Origin: Pseudomonas fluorescens
GTDB taxonomy: Bacteria > Pseudomonadota > Gammaproteobacteria > Pseudomonadales > Pseudomonadaceae
Assembly (NCBI RefSeq): GCF_001307275.1
Contig: NZ_CP012831.1
Location: 3,836,501-3,900,500 of the forward strand
Direction of reading: 5' to 3'
Length of the DNA stretch: 64,000 nt
Within the stretch, counting starts at the first letter, position 1. The number at the start of each line of letters is the position of its first letter. The notes under the pieces were generated by a model that saw nothing but the letters and a program-made list of their open reading frames with translations, did no database searches and had not been told where the DNA came from. Shown here piece after piece: positions 1 to 8,718 of this stretch. The position numbers and the translations under genes are program-made.

Positions 1-45
1 CCATCGCTACAGTGACGGCCCGTTTTTGTTGCCTTGCTAACGAAT

Positions 46-1140
46 ATGACGCCCCTAGAACGATATCAAGCTGATCTGAAACGCCCGGAGTTCTTCCACG
101 ACGCAGCCCAGGAAACGGCGGTGCGGCATTTGCAGCGCCTGTACGACGACCTGGTCGCGGCCTCGAACAACAAGCCGGGCCTGTTGGGCAAACTGTTCGG
201 CAAAAAAGACCAGGCACCGGTCAAGGGCCTGTATTTCTGGGGCGGCGTTGGCCGTGGCAAGACCTACCTGGTGGACACCTTCTTCGAAGCGCTGCCGTTC
301 AAGGAAAAGACACGCACGCACTTCCACCGCTTCATGAAGCGCGTGCACGAGGAAATGAAGACCCTGGGGGGCGAGAAGAACCCGCTGACCATCATCGCCA
401 AGCGTTTTGCCGACGAGACCCGGGTGATCTGCTTCGATGAGTTCTTCGTTTCCGACATCACCGACGCCATGATCCTGGGCACCTTGATGGAAGAGCTGTT
501 CAAGAATGGCGTGACCCTGGTCGCCACCTCGAACATCGTGCCGGACGGCCTGTACAAGGACGGCCTGCAGCGGGCGCGGTTCCTGCCGGCCATCGCGCTG
601 ATCAAGGAACACACCGAAATCGTCAACGTCGACAGCGGCGTCGACTACCGCCTGCGTCACCTCGAACAAGCGGAGTTGTTCCACTTTCCGTTGGATGCCG
701 CCGCCGAAGAAAGCCTGCGCAAGAGCTTCCGCGCCCTGACGCCGGAATGCACCCAGGCGGTGGAAAACGATGTGCTGATCATCGAAAACCGCGAGATCCG
801 AGCCATCCGCACCTGTGACGACGTGGCCTGGTTCGACTTCCGCGAACTGTGCGACGGCCCGCGCAGCCAGAACGACTACATCGAGCTGGGCAAGATCTTC
901 CACGCCGTGTTGCTCAGCGGCGTCGAGCAGATGAGCGTCACCACCGACGACATCGCCCGTCGCTTCATCAACATGGTCGACGAGTTCTACGACCGTAACG
1001 TGAAGCTGATCATTTCGGCCGAAGTCGAACTCAAGGACCTCTACACCGGCGGTCGCCTGACCTTCGAGTTCCAGCGGACCTTGAGTCGTTTGCTGGAGAT
1101 GCAGTCCCACGAATTCCTGTCGCGAGCGCATAAGCCGTAG
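46..1140 (+). CDS. zapE: Cell division protein ZapE (AFG1-like ATPase)
   Basis: P-loop ATPase of the AFG1/ZapE family; in E. coli ZapE associates with the Z ring and destabilises FtsZ polymers late in constriction. The 364-residue product has a Walker A motif (GGVGRGKTYL, about residue 70) and a Walker B-like segment (VICFDEF, about residue 130) followed by SDITDAMIL, all typical of this family. The ATG at 46 was preferred over an in-frame TTG at 34 because MTPLERYQ is the usual family N-terminus. It ends just before a strong hairpin terminator, so it is probably the last gene of its transcript. The length matches the family and nothing looks broken. Confidence 0.93.
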   Translation: MTPLERYQADLKRPEFFHDAAQETAVRHLQRLYDDLVAASNNKPGLLGKLFGKKDQAPVKGLYFWGGVGRGKTYLVDTFFEALPFKEKTRTHFHRFMKRVHEEMKTLGGEKNPLTIIAKRFADETRVICFDEFFVSDITDAMILGTLMEELFKNGVTLVATSNIVPDGLYKDGLQRARFLPAIALIKEHTEIVNVDSGVDYRLRHLEQAELFHFPLDAAAEESLRKSFRALTPECTQAVENDVLIIENREIRAIRTCDDVAWFDFRELCDGPRSQNDYIELGKIFHAVLLSGVEQMSVTTDDIARRFINMVDEFYDRNVKLIISAEVELKDLYTGGRLTFEFQRTLSRLLEMQSHEFLSRAHKP

Positions 1141-1159
1141 GGTGATTCGCAAAGCAAAG

Positions 1160-1185
1160 AAGGCCTGCGTTCGCAGGCCTTTTTT
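1160..1185 (+). terminator. Rho-independent terminator after zapE
   Basis: A 9-bp perfect stem (AAGGCCTGC / GCAGGCCTT) with a GTTC tetraloop is followed by a run of T. It starts about 20 nt after the zapE stop codon. Confidence 0.9.
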
Positions 1186-1219
1186 GTACGCTCGAAATCA
1201 GTCGGTCACTGCAAAACCC

Positions 1220-1308
1220 TGTGGGAGCGAGCTTGCTCGCGATGGCGTCTTGTCAGTCAACATCAGGCCTGCTGAACCACCGCCATCGCGAGCAAGCTCG
1301 CTCCCACA
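1220..1308. repeat. REPIN (paired inverted REP elements)
   Basis: Two 25-nt REP palindromes (TGTGGGAGCGAGCTTGCTCG...) face each other across a short spacer: left arm 1220-1244, right arm 1283-1308. It lies between the convergent zapE and AraC-type regulator genes. The same palindrome recurs at least eight more times in the window, which marks it as a dispersed REPIN family of P. fluorescens-group genomes. Confidence 0.9.
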
Positions 1309-1330
1309 TGGGATTGCATTCAGCTCTGGT

Positions 1331-2326
1331 TCACGCCGCCTGCTGAAACTGCTGCCGATACTGGTTCGGCGACAGGTCGGTATGTTGCCGGAACAAGCGT
1401 GCGAAAAAGCTCGCGTCGTCGTAGCCGACTTCGTAGCTGATGGTCTTGATGCTCTTGCGACTGCCGGAGAGCAGGCCCTTGGCGGTTTCGATCCGCAGTC
1501 GTTGCAGGTAATGCAGCGGCTTGTCGCCCGTGGCGGTCTGGAAGCGGCGCATGAAATTGCGGATGCTCATGCCATGCTCCCGGGCAACATCCTCGAAGCG
1601 GAATTTATCGGCGAAGTGCTCTTCGAGCCATTGCTGGATCTGCAGGATGATCACGTCCTGGTGCAGTTTCTGCCCGCCAAAGCCGATCCGTCCCGGCGAA
1701 TAGCTGCGTTGCACTTCATACAGGATGTCCCGCGCCACGGCCTGGGCCACATTGGCGCCGCAGAAGCGTTCAATGAGGTAAATGTAGAGGTCGCAGGCTG
1801 AGGTCGTGCCGCCGGCGCAAAACAGGTTGTCGGCGTCGGTCAGGTGCTTGTCCTGGTTCAGGTGCACCTGGGGGAAGCGCTCCTTGAAGGCGTTGAAGAA
1901 GCGCCAGTAGGTGGTCGCTTCCTTGCCGTCGAGCAGACCGGCTTCGGCCAGCCAGAACACCCCGGTGGCTTCGCCGCAGAGGACCGCGCCGCGAGCGTGT
2001 TGTTCGCGTAGCCAGGGCAGTACCTGGGGGTAGCGTTGGCAGAGGCTGGCGAAATCATCCCAGAAGGCCGGCAGGATGATGACGTCGGTGTTTTCCAGGC
2101 CTCCGTCCACCGGCATGATCACATCGCTGAAGCTGTTCACCGGTTTGCCATCGGGGCTGACCACCCGGGTTTCAAACGCCGGTGTCAGACCGTGGCCCAG
2201 CTGTTTGCCATAGCGCAGGCTGGCCAGGTGGAAAAAATCCTTGGCTTGCATGAGGGTGAAGGCGAAGACCCGGTCGATTGCCAGGATGCTGACGCGCCGC
2301 AAGGGCGTGGAGGCGTGCATAGACAT
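1331..2326 (-). CDS. GlxA-family AraC-type transcriptional regulator
   Basis: Predicted DNA-binding regulator of 331 residues. The N-terminal half (about 10-195) is a DJ-1/PfpI-like amidotransferase fold with the nucleophile-elbow-like stretch AVLCGEATGVFWLAEAGLLD; in this family it is thought to sense a ligand. The C-terminal 100 residues form an AraC HTH domain with the second-helix signature SYEVGYDDASFFARLFRQHTDLSP. An alternative start lies two codons in (2320); both have weak ribosome binding sites. It is divergent from the acyl-CoA dehydrogenase gene at 2472, about 145 bp apart, and may control it. The ligand cannot be read from sequence. Confidence 0.85.
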   Translation of the reverse strand: MSMHASTPLRRVSILAIDRVFAFTLMQAKDFFHLASLRYGKQLGHGLTPAFETRVVSPDGKPVNSFSDVIMPVDGGLENTDVIILPAFWDDFASLCQRYPQVLPWLREQHARGAVLCGEATGVFWLAEAGLLDGKEATTYWRFFNAFKERFPQVHLNQDKHLTDADNLFCAGGTTSACDLYIYLIERFCGANVAQAVARDILYEVQRSYSPGRIGFGGQKLHQDVIILQIQQWLEEHFADKFRFEDVAREHGMSIRNFMRRFQTATGDKPLHYLQRLRIETAKGLLSGSRKSIKTISYEVGYDDASFFARLFRQHTDLSPNQYRQQFQQAA

Positions 2327-2471
2327 AATTCATCTTTATTTTTATAGGGGAAAGTGGTCACTAGACGGCTGGATCGTCTTATTTTTTGTCGGATGTGTCC
2401 AGTGTCCTGTCGTACACCGCAGGCTTAGGCTCTGTCGGATAACCACGTCCAACAATAATCAAAGGTGCGCC

Positions 2472-3608
2472 ATGATCCCAAGAACACTGTTCAGTCCCGA
2501 GCACGAATTGTTTCGCGACAGCGTACGAACCTTCCTCGAAAAAGAAGCCGTGCCGTACCACAGTCAGTGGGAAAAACAGGGGCATGTCGATCGCCAGCTC
2601 TGGAACAAGGCGGGGGAGGCGGGCATGTTGTGCTCGCACCTTCCAGAGGCTTATGGCGGGTTGGACGCGGACTTCCTCTACAGCACGGTGGTGATCGAGG
2701 AGATCGGCCGCCTGGGGCTGACGGGGATCGGTTTCTCGCTGCATTCCGACATCGTCGCGCCGTACATCCTGCATTACGGCAGTGAGGCGCTGAAACACAA
2801 GTACCTGCCGAAACTGGTGTCTGGCGAAATGGTCACGGCCATCGCCATGACCGAGCCGGGCGCCGGTTCCGACCTGCAAGGGGTGAAGACCACGGCGGTG
2901 CTGGACGGTGACGAATACGTCATCAACGGCTCCAAGACGTTCATCACCAATGGTTTCCTGGCGGACCTGGTGATTGTGGTCGCCAAGACCGATCCCAAGG
3001 CTGGCGCCAAGGGCACCAGCCTGTTCCTGGTGGAGGCGGGCACGCCGGGCTTCGAAAAGGGCAAGCGCCTGGAAAAAGTCGGAATGAAGGCCCAGGACAC
3101 GTCGGAACTGTTCTTCCAGGATGTCCGCGTGCCGAAGGACAACCTGCTCGGGCAGGCCGGAATGGGCTTTGCCTACCTGATGCAAGAGCTCCCCCAGGAG
3201 CGCCTGACCGTCGCCATCGGCGGCCTGGCTTCGGCCGAAGCGGCGCTGCAATGGACCCTGGACTACACCCGCGAGCGCAAGGCGTTCGGCAAAACCATCG
3301 CTGACTTCCAGAACACCCGTTTCAAGCTCGCGGAAATGGCTACCGAAATCCAGATTGGCCGGGTCTTCGTCGACCGCTGCCTGGAACTGCACCTGCAAGG
3401 CAAGCTGGACGTGCCGACGGCGGCGATGGCCAAGTACTGGGGCACCGACCTGCAATGCAAGGTGCTCGACGAGTGCGTGCAGTTGCATGGCGGCTACGGC
3501 TTCATGTGGGAATACCCGATTGCCCGGGCATGGGCGGATGCGCGGGTGCAGCGGATCTATGCCGGGACCAATGAAATCATGAAGGAGATCATTGCGCGGT
3601 CGCTTTGA
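2472..3608 (+). CDS. Acyl-CoA dehydrogenase (LCAD/IVD-like)
   Basis: FAD-dependent alpha,beta-dehydrogenation of an acyl-CoA, with electrons passed to ETF. The 378-residue protein has the family signatures AMTEPGAGSDLQ (about 125-140) and LHGGYGFMWEYPIARAWADARVQRIYAGTNEIMKE near the C-terminus, here described in parts. The usual medium/short-chain catalytic Glu position reads Ala (IYAGT), while ELPQERL provides Glu at about residue 243. That arrangement is known from long-chain and isovaleryl-CoA dehydrogenases, so substrate preference probably differs from MCAD/SCAD. The ATG at 2472 was chosen for the standard MIPRTLFSPEHELFR N-terminus; the open frame extends further upstream without support. 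Divergent from the GlxA-type regulator. Confidence 0.9.
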   Translation: MIPRTLFSPEHELFRDSVRTFLEKEAVPYHSQWEKQGHVDRQLWNKAGEAGMLCSHLPEAYGGLDADFLYSTVVIEEIGRLGLTGIGFSLHSDIVAPYILHYGSEALKHKYLPKLVSGEMVTAIAMTEPGAGSDLQGVKTTAVLDGDEYVINGSKTFITNGFLADLVIVVAKTDPKAGAKGTSLFLVEAGTPGFEKGKRLEKVGMKAQDTSELFFQDVRVPKDNLLGQAGMGFAYLMQELPQERLTVAIGGLASAEAALQWTLDYTRERKAFGKTIADFQNTRFKLAEMATEIQIGRVFVDRCLELHLQGKLDVPTAAMAKYWGTDLQCKVLDECVQLHGGYGFMWEYPIARAWADARVQRIYAGTNEIMKEIIARSL

Positions 3609-3632
3609 TGCGGTGGTGGGCTTGGGTCCGCT

Positions 3633-3708
3633 ATCACGTGCAAGCTCGCTCCCACATGGGGCTCCTGCATTGGCGCAGAAACCCTGTGGGAGCGAGCTTG
3701 CTCGTGAT
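3633..3708. repeat. Inside-out REP pair
   Basis: Two REP palindromes of the same family as the REPINs, but in opposite order: the CTCCCACA end of the left copy (3633-3656) faces the TGTGGGAG start of the right copy (3685-3708) across 28 nt. Both copies carry the variant ATCACG/CGTGAT instead of ATCGCG/CGCGAT, and they differ at one position. It sits between two convergent genes (stops at 3608 and 3725) and could act as a bidirectional mRNA 3' hairpin. Confidence 0.8.
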
Positions 3709-3724
3709 GGGGCCTATGAATCAA

Positions 3725-4765
3725 TCAAGGCGCAGGGTTCGGCTGATCCTTGTGAATCGCCTCGATCCCCGCCAGCACTTCGTCCGACAGCTTCAGGTCG
3801 GCGCTTTCGATGTTGCTGTCCAGTTGCTCCAGGGTGGTGGCGCCAATGATGTTGCTGGTCACGAACGGCTGTTGGGTGACGAACGCCAGGGCCATCTGCG
3901 CCGGGTCCAGGCCGTGCTCACGGGCCAGCGCCACGTACCGGCTGCACGCGGCTTCCGATTGAGCGTTGAAATAGCGTGTGAAGCGGCTGTAGAGCGTCAA
4001 ACGACCCTTGGCCGGTCGTGCGCCGTTCTCATATTTGCCCGACAGGAAGCCGAACGCCAAGGGTGAGTAAGCCAGCAGGCCGCACTGTTCACGGATGGCG
4101 ATTTCCGCCAGGCCGACCTCGAAGCTGCGGTTGAGCAGGTTGTACGGGTTCTGGATCGACACCGCCCGCGGCCAGCCACGGGCCTCGGCCAGGGCCAGGA
4201 ACTTCATGGTGCCCCACGGTGTTTCGTTGGACAGGCCGATGTGGCGGATCTTGCCGGCCCGGACCTGTTCGTCCAGGGCTTCGAGGGTTTCCTCCAGTGG
4301 GGTGAACGTTTCGTCGGCCTTGTGCTGGTAGCCCAGTTGACCGAAGAAGTTGGTGCTGCGCTCCGGCCAGTGCAACTGATAGAGGTCGATGTAGTCGGTT
4401 TGCAGGCGCTTGAGGCTGGCGTCCAGCGCTTCGACGATGTGCTGGCGGTTGTGCTTGAGGTTCTTGTCGCGGATGTAGTCGATGGTGTTGCCGGGACCGG
4501 CGATCTTGCTCGCCAGGATCCAGTCGGCACGGTCGCCGCGGCTTTTGAAATAATTGCCGATGTAGCGCTCGGTGGTGGCGTAGGTCTCGGCCTTGGGGGG
4601 CACCGGGTACATCTCGGCGGTGTCCATGAAATTGATGCCGGCACCCTTGGCGCGTTCGATCTGGGCGAAGGCCTCGGCCTCGCTGTTCTGCTCACCCCAG
4701 GTCATGGTGCCGAGGCACAGGGCACTCACGTTCAGATCGGTACGGCCTAGCTGGCGATAGTCCAT
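3725..4765 (-). CDS. NADP(H)-dependent aldo/keto reductase (Tas-like)
   Basis: Reduces aldehydes or ketones using NADPH; the physiological substrate is not evident. The 346-residue TIM barrel has the AKR tetrad in order: Asp and Tyr in MDTAEMYP (about 50), Lys in ILASKIAG (about 82) and His in LYQLHWPERS (about 125). NPYNLLNRS and a C-terminal NIIGATTLEQL cofactor segment are also present. Length and motifs match the E. coli Tas group. ATG 4765 has AAGGAG 7 nt upstream, so an 18-residue upstream extension of the frame was rejected. Convergent with the acyl-CoA dehydrogenase across a REP pair. Confidence 0.9.
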   Translation of the reverse strand: MDYRQLGRTDLNVSALCLGTMTWGEQNSEAEAFAQIERAKGAGINFMDTAEMYPVPPKAETYATTERYIGNYFKSRGDRADWILASKIAGPGNTIDYIRDKNLKHNRQHIVEALDASLKRLQTDYIDLYQLHWPERSTNFFGQLGYQHKADETFTPLEETLEALDEQVRAGKIRHIGLSNETPWGTMKFLALAEARGWPRAVSIQNPYNLLNRSFEVGLAEIAIREQCGLLAYSPLAFGFLSGKYENGARPAKGRLTLYSRFTRYFNAQSEAACSRYVALAREHGLDPAQMALAFVTQQPFVTSNIIGATTLEQLDSNIESADLKLSDEVLAGIEAIHKDQPNPAP

Positions 4766-4940
4766 CGGGAACTCCTTGGGCAAAACAATCATAAAAGCAG
4801 GTTGAAATATTTTTCGCAATCTGCATAATTGCGCACCTCTTTCTGCAGTGGAAGTGATGCGCCGCCGCCGAAGAATCTTGCCGTTGAACGGACGCGCCGA
4901 CCCGAGCCCCCGAAAGCGTCTGTATCCGGCTGCCTTTGAC

Positions 4941-4969
4941 TTGTCAAAGTACGCACTATTCAGTAAGAT
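4941..4969 (+). promoter_or_regulatory. Likely sigma70 promoter of rplM-rpsI
   Basis: TTGTCA at 4941-4946 and TAAGAT at 4964-4969 are separated by exactly 17 nt, about 40 nt upstream of the rplM start. They match the consensus hexamers at 5/6 and 4/6 positions. The call rests on sequence alone. Confidence 0.45.
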
Positions 4970-5010
4970 CCGCCGTCTAATTTACAGGGCGGCCCCTGAG
5001 GCTATAAAGA

Positions 5011-5439
5011 ATGAAAACTTTTACTGCTAAACCGGAAACAGTAAAGCGCGACTGGTTTGTCGTCGACGCTGCTGGTCAGACCCTGGGTCGTCTGGCCACC
5101 GAAATCGCGAGCCGTCTGCGTGGCAAGCACAAGCCTGAGTACACCCCTCACGTTGACACCGGTGACTACATCGTCGTGATCAACGCTGAGCAAGTACGTG
5201 TTACTGGCGCTAAAACCACTGACAAAATGTACTACTCCCACTCCGGTTTTCCTGGCGGCATCAAGTCGATCAACTTTGAAAAGCTGATCGCCAAAGCCCC
5301 TGAGCGCGTGATCGAGACCGCGGTTAAAGGCATGCTGCCTAAGAACCCACTGGGTCGCGACATGTATCGTAAGCTGAAGGTTTATGCGGGCGCTGCTCAC
5401 CCTCATACTGCTCAGCAGCCCCAAGAACTGAAGTTTTAA
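5011..5439 (+). CDS. rplM: 50S ribosomal protein L13
   Basis: Early-assembly protein of the large ribosomal subunit, 142 residues, the standard bacterial length. Recognisable segments are MKTFTAKPETVKRDWFVVDA at the start, the GRLATEIASRLRGKHKPEYTPH core and GMLPKNPLGRDMYRKLKVYAG near the end. It is followed after 14 bp by rpsI, the conserved two-gene operon of proteobacteria. Codon use is strongly biased towards frequent codons (for example GGT, CGT, AAA), as expected for a highly expressed gene and unlike the surrounding GC-rich genes. Confidence 0.98.
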   Translation: MKTFTAKPETVKRDWFVVDAAGQTLGRLATEIASRLRGKHKPEYTPHVDTGDYIVVINAEQVRVTGAKTTDKMYYSHSGFPGGIKSINFEKLIAKAPERVIETAVKGMLPKNPLGRDMYRKLKVYAGAAHPHTAQQPQELKF

Positions 5440-5453
5440 CGGAATAGTTCATT

Positions 5454-5846
5454 ATGTCGGCGACTCAAAATTACGGCACTGGCCGTCGCAAGACTGCAAC
5501 CGCACGCGTTTTCCTGCGTCCGGGCACTGGTAACATCTCCATCAACAACCGCTCCCTGGATAACTTCTTCGGCCGCGAAACTGCCCGCATGGTAGTTCGT
5601 CAGCCGCTGGAACTGACCGAGACCGTCGAAAAATTCGACATCTACGTCACTGTTATCGGTGGTGGTGTAAGTGGTCAAGCTGGCGCAATCCGCCACGGCA
5701 TCACTCGCGCCCTGATGGATTACGACGAGACTCTGCGTGGTGCTCTGCGCAAAGCCGGCTTCGTAACTCGCGATGCTCGCGAAGTTGAACGTAAGAAAGT
5801 CGGTCTGCGTAAAGCGCGTAAGCGTCCGCAGTACTCGAAGCGTTAA
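5454..5846 (+). CDS. rpsI: 30S ribosomal protein S9
   Basis: Small-subunit protein whose C-terminal tail reaches the P-site tRNA. The 130-residue product starts YGTGRRKTATARVFLRPG after a short leader and ends with the basic tail KARKRPQYSKR; the terminal SKR is the conserved functional end. It is cotranscribed with rplM (14-bp gap), and a strong terminator follows 22 bp after the stop. Confidence 0.98.
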   Translation: MSATQNYGTGRRKTATARVFLRPGTGNISINNRSLDNFFGRETARMVVRQPLELTETVEKFDIYVTVIGGGVSGQAGAIRHGITRALMDYDETLRGALRKAGFVTRDAREVERKKVGLRKARKRPQYSKR

Positions 5847-5868
5847 TTTCGCTTCCGCTTTCAAAAGG

Positions 5869-5901
5869 CGCCCAGTTCCTCACGGAGCTGGGCGTTTTTT
5901 T
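5869..5901 (+). terminator. Terminator of rplM-rpsI
   Basis: An 11-bp stem (CGCCCAGTTCC / GGAGCTGGGCG, one G-T pair) with a TCAC loop is followed by seven T residues. Confidence 0.92.
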
Positions 5902-6102
5902 ATGGGCAAAAGAATTGCTCTGTGACAACTTGCCACATTCGTAGAGCCCCTATACTACAAGGCTTGGCGGTTTGGCCGCTTGGTAATTACCTTGTCAGAA
6001 TTGGGGCTTTTCATTACCATTCGGCAAAATTTTTATAAGTTCAGATTTTTACTTAGTAGACGCCTGATCTAACAGGCCACAAAGCTGATGGGAGAGGACT
6101 GA

Positions 6103-6696
6103 ATGAGCAATGACGGCGTGAATGCAGGCCGGCGTCGCTTCCTGGTAGCAGCCACATCCGTGGTGGGTGCTGCAGGAGCGGTGGGGGCTGCGGTCCCGTT
6201 CGTGGGGTCATGGTTTCCCAGCGCCAAGGCGAAAGCCGCAGGTGCACCGGTGAAAGTGAATGTCAGCAAGATCGAGCCAGGCCAGCAGATGATTGCTGAG
6301 TGGCGCGGCCAGCCGGTGTTCATCGTCCGCCGTACAGAGGAAATCCTGGGGAATCTGAAAAAGATCGAGGGTCAGTTGTCCGACCCGTCCTCGAAGAACT
6401 CTACGCAACCGACCTATGTCGACCCGCAGACGCGTTCGATCAAGCCAGAGGTCCTGCTGCTGATCGGGATCTGTACGCACCTGGGTTGCTCGCCAACGTT
6501 CCGCCCTGAAGTGGCGCCTGCCGACCTGGGCAAGGACTGGGTCGGTGGTTATTTCTGCCCTTGCCACGGCTCCCACTACGACCTGGCCGGTCGCGTCTAC
6601 AAGTCGCAGCCTGCACCTCTGAACCTGCCAGTTCCCCCGCATTCCTATGAGACCGATGACATCATTGTCGTTGGCGTCGATACGGAGAAAGCGTGA
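6103..6696 (+). CDS. petA: Ubiquinol-cytochrome c reductase, Rieske iron-sulfur subunit
   Basis: Carries the [2Fe-2S] cluster that takes electrons from ubiquinol at the Qo site of the bc1 complex and passes them to cytochrome c1. The 197-residue protein begins with a Tat-type signal anchor (RRRFLVAATSVVGAAGAVGAA, residues about 7-30). It has both cluster boxes, CTHLGCSP (about 127) and CPCHGSHYD (about 148), with all four ligands (2 Cys, 2 His) and the two disulfide Cys. GGGAGAGG upstream supports the ATG at 6103. First gene of petABC; its stop overlaps petB by one base. Confidence 0.97.
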   Translation: MSNDGVNAGRRRFLVAATSVVGAAGAVGAAVPFVGSWFPSAKAKAAGAPVKVNVSKIEPGQQMIAEWRGQPVFIVRRTEEILGNLKKIEGQLSDPSSKNSTQPTYVDPQTRSIKPEVLLLIGICTHLGCSPTFRPEVAPADLGKDWVGGYFCPCHGSHYDLAGRVYKSQPAPLNLPVPPHSYETDDIIVVGVDTEKA

Positions 6697-7907
6697 TGAG
6701 CAAACTAATGGATTGGGTTGATGCGCGCTTTCCCGCGACCAAAATGTGGGAAGACCATCTCAGCAAGTACTACGCTCCGAAGAACTTCAACTTCTTCTAC
6801 TTCTTTGGCTCCCTGGCGCTGCTCGTTCTGGTCAACCAGATCGTCACCGGTGTCTGGCTGACCATGAGCTACACCCCGTCGGCGGAAGAAGCGTTTGCCT
6901 CCGTCGAATACATCATGCGCGACGTCGAGTACGGCTCGATCCTGCGTCTGCTGCACTCCACCGGCGCTTCGGCGTTCTTCATCGTGGTCTACCTGCACAT
7001 GTTCCGTGGCTTGCTCTACGGTTCGTACCAGAAGCCGCGTGAACTGGTGTGGGTCTTCGGCATGCTGATCTACCTGGCGCTGATGGCCGAGGCCTTCATG
7101 GGCTACCTGCTGCCGTGGGGCCAGATGTCCTACTGGGGTGCCCAGGTGATCATCTCGCTGTTCGGTGCGATCCCGGTCATCGGTGACGACCTGACCCAGT
7201 GGATTCGTGGTGACTACCTGATCTCGGGCATTACCCTGAACCGCTTCTTCGCCCTGCACGTGGTCGCCCTGCCGATCGTGATCCTCGGCCTGGTGGTGCT
7301 GCACATCCTCGCGCTGCACGAAGTCGGCTCGAACAACCCGGATGGCGTGGACATCAAGAAACACAAGGACGAGAACGGCGTACCGCTGGATGGCATTGCC
7401 TTCCACCCGTACTACACCGTGAAAGACATCGTCGGCGTGGTGGTCTTCCTGTTCATCTTCTGCTCCATCGTGTTCTTCTTCCCGGAAATGGGTGGTTACT
7501 TCCTCGAGAAGCCGAACTTCGAGCAGGCAAACGCGTTCAAGACCCCTGAGCACATTGCCCCGGTCTGGTACTTCACGCCGTTCTACGCGATCCTGCGGGC
7601 GATCCCGGACAAGCTGCTGGGCGTTATCGCCATGGGCGCGGCCATTGCCGTGCTGTTCGTCCTGCCGTGGCTGGACCGCAGCCCCGTCAAGTCGATGCGC
7701 TACAAAGGCTGGCTGAGCAAGATCTGGCTCGTGGTGTTCTGCATCTCGTTCGTAATCCTGGGCGTGCTGGGCGTACTGGCACCGACACCAGGGCGCACGT
7801 TGCTGTCGCAGGTTTGCACCTTCCTGTACTTCGCCTACTTCATTCTGATGCCTTTCTACACCAGGCTCGAGAAGACCAAACCGGTTCCGGAAAGGGTGAC
7901 TGGCTGA
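6696..7907 (+). CDS. petB: Ubiquinol-cytochrome c reductase, cytochrome b
   Basis: Integral membrane di-heme subunit that holds the Qo and Qi quinone sites. The 403-residue protein has at least eight hydrophobic helices. Heme ligand histidines lie in LLHSTGASAFFIVVYLHMF (about 83-100) and in ALHVVALPIVILGLVVLHIL (about 187-205). The Qo motif reads PVWY (APVWYFTPFYAILR), the variant normal in gamma- and betaproteobacteria instead of PEWY. Start ATG 6696 overlaps the petA stop (TGATG) and the stop overlaps petC in the same way, which indicates translational coupling. Confidence 0.97.
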   Translation: MSKLMDWVDARFPATKMWEDHLSKYYAPKNFNFFYFFGSLALLVLVNQIVTGVWLTMSYTPSAEEAFASVEYIMRDVEYGSILRLLHSTGASAFFIVVYLHMFRGLLYGSYQKPRELVWVFGMLIYLALMAEAFMGYLLPWGQMSYWGAQVIISLFGAIPVIGDDLTQWIRGDYLISGITLNRFFALHVVALPIVILGLVVLHILALHEVGSNNPDGVDIKKHKDENGVPLDGIAFHPYYTVKDIVGVVVFLFIFCSIVFFFPEMGGYFLEKPNFEQANAFKTPEHIAPVWYFTPFYAILRAIPDKLLGVIAMGAAIAVLFVLPWLDRSPVKSMRYKGWLSKIWLVVFCISFVILGVLGVLAPTPGRTLLSQVCTFLYFAYFILMPFYTRLEKTKPVPERVTG

Positions 7908-8689
7908 TGAAAAAGCTATTTGCTGTACTGATTCTTGCTGCTATGCCTGTACTGTCCTTCGCGGCTGAACACGGTGGTCCGGAGCTGGAAAAAGTCGACA
8001 TCGACGTTTCCGACAAAGCGGCCATGCAGGACGGCGCACGTACGTTCGCCAACTACTGCATGGGTTGCCACAGTGCCAAGTTCCAGCGCTATGAGCGCGT
8101 TGCCGATGACCTGGGTATCCCCCATGAGCTGATGCTCGAGAAGCTTGTGTTCACCGGTGCCAAACTGGGCGATCACATGACCATCGGCATGCAGCCTGCG
8201 GACGCCAAGACCTGGTTCGGCGCCGCGCCGCCGGACCTGACCCTGGTGGCCCGCGTGCGTGGCACCGACTGGCTTTACGGTTACCTGCGTTCGTTCTACG
8301 AAGACCCTGCACGTCCATGGGGCGTGAACAACAAGGTCTTCCCGAACGTCGGCATGCCTAACGTTCTGGTCGGCCTCCAGGGGCGCCAGGTGGTAGGCTG
8401 CAAACAGGTTCAGATCGTTGAAGACGGCAAAAAGCAATTCGATCCGCTGACTGGCTCCGCTTTGACCCATGAAGCCTGCGACCAGCTGACTGTATTGCCG
8501 AACACCGGCAGCCTGACCCCGGAGCAGTTCGATGAGAAGGTCAAGAACCTGGTGACCTTCCTGGCCTACTCGGCCAACCCGGTGAAGCTGGAGCATCAGC
8601 GCATCGGTACCTATGTATTGCTGTACCTGGCGTTCTTCTTCGTATTCGCTTACCTGCTCAAGCGTGAATACTGGAAAGACGTGCATTGA
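7907..8689 (+). CDS. petC: Cytochrome c1
   Basis: c-type cytochrome of the bc1 complex, 260 residues. A cleavable Sec signal (KKLFAVLILAAMPVLSFAA, 1-20) exports it. The single heme site is CMGCH at about 44-48 and the axial Met probably lies in the NVGMPNVL region (about 144-151). A C-terminal anchor helix (YVLLYLAFFFVFAYLL) precedes the basic end KREYWKDVH. The open frame continues far upstream through petB, but ATG 7907 overlaps the petB stop and starts a proper signal peptide. Last gene of petABC; a long hairpin follows. Confidence 0.96.
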   Translation: MKKLFAVLILAAMPVLSFAAEHGGPELEKVDIDVSDKAAMQDGARTFANYCMGCHSAKFQRYERVADDLGIPHELMLEKLVFTGAKLGDHMTIGMQPADAKTWFGAAPPDLTLVARVRGTDWLYGYLRSFYEDPARPWGVNNKVFPNVGMPNVLVGLQGRQVVGCKQVQIVEDGKKQFDPLTGSALTHEACDQLTVLPNTGSLTPEQFDEKVKNLVTFLAYSANPVKLEHQRIGTYVLLYLAFFFVFAYLLKREYWKDVH

Positions 8690-8718
8690 TAAAGCTGTAA
8701 GCCATTGCTGTGAATCGT

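Noticed and set aside
5930..5956. Possible petABC promoter (TTGCCA and TATACT)
   Set aside because: The hexamers are only 15 nt apart, too close for a confident sigma70 call.
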